From Verrucomicrobiota bacterium (lineage in GTDB: Bacteria; Verrucomicrobiota; Verrucomicrobiia; Opitutales; Opitutaceae): 11,304 bases of DNA. Positions 6,866-11,304 of this stretch are shown here, piece by piece (within the stretch, counting starts at the first letter, position 1; each line of letters begins with the position of its first letter). The notes below the pieces were generated by a model. The model saw only the letters and a program-made list of their open reading frames with translations, was not told where the DNA came from and ran no database searches. The translations under genes were made by a program, and so were the position numbers. The DNA lies in contig JAEZDN010000056.1 in assembly GCA_023433275.1 (NCBI GenBank), positions 1 through 11,304 on the forward strand. Direction: 5' to 3'.

Positions 6866-6937
6866 GGAGGGGCGCACCTCGAGTGCGCCCGTCGCGTGCG
6901 AGGGGACTTCGCGGGCGCACTCGAGGTGCGCCTCTAC
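6866..6937. repeat. Inverted pair of near-identical REP-like hairpins
   Basis: Two 23-nt arms, 6868-6890 and 6913-6935, are inverted copies with one mismatch. Each is itself a hairpin: GGCGCAC/GTGCGCC around a 5-nt loop with CTCGA (6871-6889) and its mirror (6914-6932). The first is preceded by GGAG (6866-6869); the second, read on the minus strand, by GTAG (6937-6934). The 22-nt spacer can pair internally (GCGA/TCGC). The arms can therefore fold separately or with each other. This is the layout of a BIME, a pair of REP elements in opposite orientation. Confidence 0.7.
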
Positions 6938-6964
6938 GAAATCACTCCGACTCCCACCCACGCT

Positions 6965-7028
6965 GCAGGAGCGGCTTTACGACCCGATCCATCCGTCGCG
7001 ACAACTCGTCGGGGCCCAAGGCCCCTCC
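6965..7028. repeat. Possible second, decayed palindromic pair
   Basis: GCAG (6965-6968) overlaps a 7-bp stem with one mismatch, GGAGCGG/CCGATCC (6968-6990). Downstream, GGGGCC/GGCCCC (7011-7025) forms a perfect short hairpin that on the minus strand overlaps a GGAG head (7028-7025). The pattern echoes the pair just upstream but is too degenerate to be sure. Together with 6866-6937 and the pyrimidine tract it accounts for most of the 370-bp gap between the regulator and the next gene. Confidence 0.25.
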
Positions 7029-7100
7029 CACCTCCCAGCTCCCGCCCTCCTACTTCCTCCTTCTCACTTCTTACTTCCCATTCCCGTCCGCTTCCTCCCT
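7021..7100 (+). other. Polypyrimidine tract
   Basis: About 69 of 80 bases are C or T on the plus strand, with loosely repeated ACTTCYY units (TACTTCCT, CACTTCTT, TACTTCCC near 7051-7080). The rest of the genome segment is GC-rich but not strand-biased in this way. It lies 80-160 bp before the next gene. It may be a low-complexity repeat, or part of an untranslated leader; no open frame is supported here. Confidence 0.6.
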
Positions 7101-7115
7101 CACGCGTGAGGGTTG
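7097..7115. repeat. 16-bp perfect palindrome, left copy of a 19-nt direct repeat
   Basis: CCCTCACGCGTGAGGG (7097-7112) is a perfect palindrome 65 bp before the ATG of the downstream membrane gene. With the next three bases it recurs with one mismatch at 9515-9533, in the last codons of that same gene. As a lone site it would look like an operator for a dimeric repressor; the second copy suggests a repeat family instead. Confidence 0.55.
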
Positions 7116-7177
7116 AGCCCGCGCTCCATTGCCGGTAGCCTCGCGCTCCTCCCGGCCATCGCCGGTCCTCCTCCTTC

Positions 7178-9556
7178 ATGCCATCGTCGCCCGCCCTCCA
7201 CCCGCCTTCGCCTGGTGTTCGCGAACGACTTCTCGCCGCCGCCGTCTTCTGCTCCGGTGGCATCGCCCTGGTCCTGGAACAGGTCTGCGAAAAATACCTG
7301 TCCACCCTCGTCGGCTCGAGCCGCTCCGCCTCGACGATTGTGCTCGCCGTGTACTTCACCGGCCTCGCCCTCGGCGCCTGGCTCTGCCCGAAAAAATCCG
7401 CCGGTGCGCCGCGCCGCCTCGTGGCCTTGGAAGGCTTCATCGCGACCTGGGCCGTCGTCGTCGGCCTCGCCTTCTTCGCCGCCGACCGCCTGCTCGGCGA
7501 ATGGCTCGCGAACGCCGGCGGCTCCGCCCTGACGCTCGCCGCCGCCCGCCTCGCCATCGCCGTCCTCTGGATCCTTCCGCCCACGCTCGCCATGGGCGCC
7601 CAACTCCCGACCCTCGCCGCCGTCCTCGCCTCCCACCCGGTCGGACGCGGCCGCGGCATCACGCACTATTACGCTCTCAACCTCGCCGGCGCCTTCGCCT
7701 TCACCCTCCTCACGCCGCCGCTTCTCTTCAACACCGTCGGCGCCGACGGCGCGCTCTGGACCGTCGCCGCGCTCGGCTTCGTCATCACCCTCGTCCTCGC
7801 GTTCGCCCTTCGCATCCCCACCCACGCCCACGACGAGCCCTCCGTTCCTCTCCCGCATTCGCCAACGTCTCCGCTCTCCTATTCCCGCCTGGTCGCCGGC
7901 GCCTTCGCCGCGGGTTTCGGCTTCTTCGCCCTCGAGGTCATCTGGTTTCACCTCATCAGCGCCGTGTCCGGCGCGAGCGCCTACACCTTCTCGATCCTCC
8001 TCGCCGTGGTCCTGCTCGGTCTCGCGCTCGGCGGCCGCACCGCCACCCGACAGACCACGCCGCTCGCACCGGTGCTCGGCTGGCTCGTCGTCGCGCTCGC
8101 GCTCAGCAACGCCCTCTGGCCCTGGGCCGGTCCGCTCATGGCGCGCGTGGCGACGACGCAGCAGATCGAGTCCTTCTGGGCCGGCGAACTCGTGAAATTC
8201 GGCGTCATCGCCTTCATCGCCCTGCCTTCCGCGGCGCTCGCCGGCCAGATCTTCCCGCGGCTGCTGGGTCGGACCGACGCCGACGGCGAACCCGGCCGCG
8301 CGGTGGGCGCGCTCTGCGCCGCCAACGTCGTCGGCTGCATCGCCGGCGCGCTCGTCGCCGGCTTCGGACTCATCCCGGCCTTCGGCGCCGAGCGCGCGCT
8401 GCAAGGCCTCGTCCTGCTCGCGGCCGCCGGCTGGCTCGCCCTCGTGCTCCGCGCGCCGATCCGCCTCGAAATACTCATGCCGGGTCTGGCCGGACTCATC
8501 CTGCTGGCCCTTCTCCCGCGCTGGAATCTACTCCGACTGACCTCCGGCCACGCGGTTTACCTGAATGAAACCCCTCTTCCGGCGGACACCCGGCTCGCTT
8601 TCTTTCGCGAGGACTTCGCCACCGGCTTCGTCACCGTGATCGAGCATCCGCAGGAACACGAGCCCGCTCCCGTGCGCGTGTTGCTCCAGAACGGCAAGTT
8701 CGACGCCGACGATGCCGGACAAATGCGCGCCCAGATCGGATTCGGCCTCGTCACCGCGCTGCACGCGCCCGCGACGAACCGCGCCCTCGTCATCGGCTGC
8801 GGCTCCGGCCAGACGCTGTCCCTCGTCGCCCGCCTCGGCTTCGAGCAGGTCGACCTCGCCGAACTCTCGCCCGCCCACCTCGGCGCCGCCCGCGACCAGT
8901 TCGCCCACATCAACGCCGGCGTGCTCGACCGGCCCGGCGTCCGCGTCCACGTCGAGGACGGACGCAACCATCTCCTCCGCACCCGCGAGCGCTTCGACGC
9001 GATCCAGATCGAGCTCACGTCGGTCTGGTTCGCCGGCGCCACGAACCTCTACTCGCGCGAGTTCTACGCCCTCGCCCGCTCGCGCCTCGCCCCGGGCGGC
9101 GTGCTCGTGCAATGGATCCAGTTCCACCACCTCACGCCGCGCGAGATCGCCTCCATTCTCGCCTCGGCCCAGGCCGAGTTCCGCCACGTTTCCGTGTGGC
9201 GCGTGGACTCGCAGGCCTGCTTCCTCGCTTCCGACGAGCCGCCGGCCCTCAACCCCACCGTGTGGGAACGCTGGCGCAACGACCCCGCCCTCGCCGCGGA
9301 ACGCCGCATCACCGGTCCGCCCATCCTGGACGAATTCCGCGCCACCGAGCTCGTGCCCGCCGCCCGCCTCCCCGCGCTGCTCGCCGCCACGCCCACGGTC
9401 CTCAACACCGATCGCAACCGCTGGCTCGAATTCCAAACCCCGAAGTACGCCCTCGACCGCCGCGACCTGCCCGCGATCAACCTGGACTGGTGCCGGTTCG
9501 GCCCGGAAGGCGACCCCTCACGCGTGGGGGTTGTCGCGCCCTCCCTTACCCGCTAG
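7178..9556 (+). CDS. Fused membrane / spermidine-synthase-like protein
   Basis: A 792-residue protein of the class annotated as fused MFS/spermidine synthase. The N-terminal half (about 15-450) is hydrophobic and internally duplicated: GGIALVLEQVCEKYLSTLVG (27-46) with TGLALGAWL (61-69) is echoed by GFFALEVIWFHLISAVSG (248-265) with LGLALGG (280-286), and both halves have an N-x-x-G segment (168-171, 383-387). The C-terminal domain (about 460-690) has the Rossmann S-adenosyl-binding motif ALVIGCGSGQT (536-546), acidic AELSP (561-565) and the NLYSREFY plus LAPGGVLVQW segments (623-646). The catalytic Asp-containing motif of true SpeE is replaced by IELTSVWFAG (611-620), so aminopropyl transfer is doubtful; the real reaction is unknown. 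No polyamine genes are nearby. The start is the first ATG before helix 1; leader CTCCTCCTTC, no Shine-Dalgarno. The last codons run through a repeat at 9515-9533. Confidence 0.85.
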   Translation: MPSSPALHPPSPGVRERLLAAAVFCSGGIALVLEQVCEKYLSTLVGSSRSASTIVLAVYFTGLALGAWLCPKKSAGAPRRLVALEGFIATWAVVVGLAFFAADRLLGEWLANAGGSALTLAAARLAIAVLWILPPTLAMGAQLPTLAAVLASHPVGRGRGITHYYALNLAGAFAFTLLTPPLLFNTVGADGALWTVAALGFVITLVLAFALRIPTHAHDEPSVPLPHSPTSPLSYSRLVAGAFAAGFGFFALEVIWFHLISAVSGASAYTFSILLAVVLLGLALGGRTATRQTTPLAPVLGWLVVALALSNALWPWAGPLMARVATTQQIESFWAGELVKFGVIAFIALPSAALAGQIFPRLLGRTDADGEPGRAVGALCAANVVGCIAGALVAGFGLIPAFGAERALQGLVLLAAAGWLALVLRAPIRLEILMPGLAGLILLALLPRWNLLRLTSGHAVYLNETPLPADTRLAFFREDFATGFVTVIEHPQEHEPAPVRVLLQNGKFDADDAGQMRAQIGFGLVTALHAPATNRALVIGCGSGQTLSLVARLGFEQVDLAELSPAHLGAARDQFAHINAGVLDRPGVRVHVEDGRNHLLRTRERFDAIQIELTSVWFAGATNLYSREFYALARSRLAPGGVLVQWIQFHHLTPREIASILASAQAEFRHVSVWRVDSQACFLASDEPPALNPTVWERWRNDPALAAERRITGPPILDEFRATELVPAARLPALLAATPTVLNTDRNRWLEFQTPKYALDRRDLPAINLDWCRFGPEGDPSRVGVVAPSLTR
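9515..9533. repeat. Right copy of the CACGCGTG-core 19-nt repeat
   Basis: This matches 7097-7115 at 18 of 19 positions (CCCTCACGCGTGGGGGTTG). It is flanked by GCGAC (9510-9514) and GTCGC (9533-9537), which extend it to a strong hairpin. It lies within codons 780-786 of the 792-residue protein, so the final dozen residues are probably repeat-derived rather than conserved. Confidence 0.55.
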
Positions 9557-9602
9557 GATCACACCGCAGCCCCCGAAGAAGCCCCGCGGGCTGCCCCTTT
9601 CC

Positions 9603-10484
9603 ATGCAACCCTCTTCCGCCTTCTCCCGCTTCAAGCCGCTTGGCGCCGGCCTGTTCCTTTTCTTAGCCGCGCTCATCGTCGTCCCCAGCGCCCTCGGTTC
9701 GGACCCACAGGGCAGCACCAGCGGCGGCGATCCCAGCACCAGCGGCGGCGGCAGCAGCGGCGGACCTCCGCCCGGGGAAGAAGAGTCCAATCCTGCCGCC
9801 CCACTCGGGACACCGACCAAGGTTGGCTATGGATCGATTGCAGACGGGAATGTCCCCGGAGGTAGTTTCGCCTTCAAGACCTTCACCTCCGGTTCGGTGA
9901 TCGTGATCCCCTTCCAATTCAACTCGCTGGGAGCTTACACCCTGACCTCCGCCAGTCTCCTGCTGAAAACGGATGCGAACAACATCAGTCTCTTCGACCT
10001 GTCGCTTGTCGTGTACGACACGATTCCCCCGGACAGCACGAGCCTGCCGGCAGCGGTCACCAGCTTCGCTTCGACTGACGTGGCTCCAAGCAACACCCTC
10101 GGCATCCACACTTTCACCGCCACGTCCTCGCCGACCTTGGAGGCCGGCAGGGATTACTACCTCGGCGTCACCTTTTTCGGCCCCCATACCCTCGCTTGGA
10201 ATTTGACGGCCGAGGACCCGACCGGCAGCGGACCGGTCGTCGTGGCCGACACCTACGAGGATGGCACCACGTTCTCCTACTACCTCCTCAGCGCCGGCGG
10301 AGGCGGAACCACGCGGTTGATTGAGCAGGTCGGCGGTTTCTCCATCACCGCCGCCGCGATCACTGCCGTCCCCGAACCCGCGACCACCACCGCCCTTGCC
10401 GCCGGCGCCGTCCTCACGGCGGCCCTGTGGATACGCTGGCGCCGCCGGCGTGCTGGTCGGACTGGTGAGGAACCGCAGCCGTAA
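9603..10484 (+). CDS. PEP-CTERM sorting-domain protein
   Basis: A 293-residue exported protein. The N terminus has a signal peptide (basic FSRFKP, hydrophobic GAGLFLFLAALIVV at 14-27, likely cleavage near PSALGS at 28-33). A low-complexity Gly/Ser/Pro linker follows (about 34-62). The middle (75-250) is a beta-rich domain resembling the choice-of-anchor type found in such proteins (SLGAYTLTSASLLLKT at 108-123, AGRDYYLGVTFFG at 181-193). The C terminus is a canonical PEP-CTERM tripartite signal: VPEPA (256-260), a hydrophobic helix (261-277) and an Arg cluster WRRRR (279-283). Family knowledge: exosortase recognises this tail, cleaves it and releases the protein to the surface or matrix. The 10-residue tail after the Arg cluster is longer than usual. 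No exosortase lies in the window. The ATG at 9603 is chosen because it begins the signal peptide; leader GCCCCTTTCC, no Shine-Dalgarno. Confidence 0.85.
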   Translation: MQPSSAFSRFKPLGAGLFLFLAALIVVPSALGSDPQGSTSGGDPSTSGGGSSGGPPPGEEESNPAAPLGTPTKVGYGSIADGNVPGGSFAFKTFTSGSVIVIPFQFNSLGAYTLTSASLLLKTDANNISLFDLSLVVYDTIPPDSTSLPAAVTSFASTDVAPSNTLGIHTFTATSSPTLEAGRDYYLGVTFFGPHTLAWNLTAEDPTGSGPVVVADTYEDGTTFSYYLLSAGGGGTTRLIEQVGGFSITAAAITAVPEPATTTALAAGAVLTAALWIRWRRRRAGRTGEEPQP

Positions 10485-10577
10485 AGCCCTCGGGCCGCGG
10501 CCACCCATCTCCGAAACGGACAGCAGGCATCGAAGCGCGCGCAATCGTTGAAGTCCGCTTCCGAAAACGTCCCTGCC

Positions 10578-11304
10578 TTGAACCAACCCGGGACGCCCGC
10601 GCCCCCGTCCTCCCCCGCCCGCCGCTTCCGTCGCCCGCCGGCGGAGTGGATTTTCGCCCTCGCCTTCGTTGCGTTCGGCCTCTGGGCCTACCTTCAAACG
10701 CCGGTCAGTTGGGTGCGGGCCGGGGTCATTCTTCATCGCCACCTCGCCCAGGCGTTCACGGCTTCCAGCCACCTCATGATGACGCTGGCCTACAGCGTGA
10801 TCCTGCTTCGCCACGTGCCCGAAGCCGAGCGCCGCACCTGGACGCGCAACACCCTCTTCTTCGCCTCGGCCATCACCCTGGCCTGTGTGCTCTTGGTGCC
10901 CACTCCGCAGGCCACCCAACTCGGCCGTGTGCTGGAATCCTGCATGCTCGGCATGGTGCTCACCGCCCTGACGCTGACGTTGTTTCTGCCCGTGGCCGGC
11001 CTTGTCAATCTGCGTCGCGTGGTCGGCACGATCGCGGAGACCGCACTGCTGTGGGGACCCTACCTGATCTATTTTGCCTTCTGTGGCTTTGCCCTCGCCG
11101 CCCTGCCGATCACGACGCTTGAGGTGAAAGACCCGACGCTCATGCGCATGGATTTGTCCCTGGGCTTCAGCGCCAGCCAGATCGCGTACTCCTGGCGCTA
11201 CGACGCGCCGTGGGTTTACGACGTGAGCTCCGTCGCCTACCGGCTGCTGGGCCTCCTGGTCGCGCTCGTGATCGCCCGCCTCCACATCGCGCGCGCCTGG
11301 GCGC
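10578..11304 (+). CDS. Polytopic membrane protein, possibly PAP2/Aur1-type phosphatase (3' end missing)
   Basis: A frame open to the window edge encodes 242 residues. The start is uncertain: TTG at 10578 gives MNQPGTPAPPSSPARRF; another TTG at 10548 is in the same frame; no ATG lies before the first helix. Five or six hydrophobic helices follow, for example WIFALAFVAFGLWAYL (24-39), LFFASAITLACVLLVP, ESCMLGMVLTALTLTLFLP and LLWGPYLIYFAFCGFALAALP. Then comes KDPTLMRMDLSLGF, a PW pair and SSVAYRLLGLL. That pattern (D, then D..LGF, PW, AY..L) resembles the entry to the catalytic part of PAP2_3 / inositolphosphotransferase proteins. The catalytic His residues would lie beyond the window. Codon use and hydrophobicity support a real gene even though it has no standard start. 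It lies 93 bp after the PEP-CTERM gene on the same strand. The 10485-10577 gap shows nothing clear. Confidence 0.65.
   Translation, partial: MNQPGTPAPPSSPARRFRRPPAEWIFALAFVAFGLWAYLQTPVSWVRAGVILHRHLAQAFTASSHLMMTLAYSVILLRHVPEAERRTWTRNTLFFASAITLACVLLVPTPQATQLGRVLESCMLGMVLTALTLTLFLPVAGLVNLRRVVGTIAETALLWGPYLIYFAFCGFALAALPITTLEVKDPTLMRMDLSLGFSASQIAYSWRYDAPWVYDVSSVAYRLLGLLVALVIARLHIARAWA

Noticed and set aside
66..6937. Repeats as a CRISPR array
   Set aside because: Copies are dispersed or only two in tandem, palindromic along their whole length, with no regular unique spacers and no cas genes.
7100..8404. 434-codon minus-strand frame opposite the fused membrane gene
   Set aside because: Biased composition (Arg, Glu, Gly, Ala) and no recognisable motif; the plus strand encodes a coherent membrane protein.
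9566..9594. Hairpin GCAGCCC/GGGCTGC between the fused gene and the PEP-CTERM gene as a terminator
   Set aside because: Seven base pairs, a 15-nt loop and no U-run; only CCCCTTT follows, so termination is unsupported.
8712..9602. Upstream extension of the PEP-CTERM frame to an ATG at 8712
   Set aside because: The extra residues are a Ser/Pro/Arg-rich shadow of the overlapping membrane gene; the signal peptide begins at 9603.
9663..11285. 540-codon minus-strand frame opposite the PEP-CTERM and PAP2-like genes
   Set aside because: The plus strand has a signal peptide and PEP-CTERM tail and then a coherent series of membrane helices; the antisense product is low-complexity.

Overview
The window (11.3 kb, very GC-rich, dense) looks like a chromosomal segment of a Verrucomicrobiota bacterium, most likely of the Opitutaceae/Opitutales type. 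The reasons are the GC-rich style, a PEP-CTERM surface protein with a VPEP-membrane-Arg tail, a GAF-like/LuxR regulator typical of that group, pyrimidine-rich leaders without Shine-Dalgarno sites, and gaps filled with palindromic repeats. The taxonomic call is inference.

Layout. Positions 1-1665 carry the end of a housekeeping operon on the minus strand: rpsB (ribosomal protein S2), then tsf (elongation factor Ts), then a strong intrinsic terminator that abuts an inverted pair of REP-like hairpins. A 328-bp divergent gap (1666-1993) separates it from a plus-strand block. That block is a complete ribose/galactose-class (CUT2) ABC importer in the order permease (1994-3112), periplasmic binding protein (3340-4290), double ATPase (4396-5886). 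Next come a LuxR-type regulator (6037-6807), a 370-bp repeat-rich gap, a 792-residue membrane protein with a spermidine-synthase-like domain (7178-9556), a PEP-CTERM protein (9603-10484), and the 5' part of a membrane protein cut by the window edge that resembles PAP2/Aur1-type phosphatases (10578-11304).

Function. rpsB and tsf serve translation. The three ABC genes together make one sugar-type importer with an unknown substrate; the adjacent LuxR regulator could control it or be independent. The last three genes concern the envelope and show no shared pathway beyond membrane or secretion signals.

Most unusual are the intergenic repeats. At least six hairpins begin with a GTAG or GGAG tetranucleotide, the hallmark of REP elements mobilised by RAYT transposases. 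Their stems differ, but their apical loops share an AC-N-N-CG-like sequence. A separate 160-bp nested inverted repeat lies between permease and binding protein, and a 19-nt repeat around a CACGCGTG core brackets the spermidine-synthase-like gene. No new defence or catalytic system is evident; the protein-coding genes are of known families.
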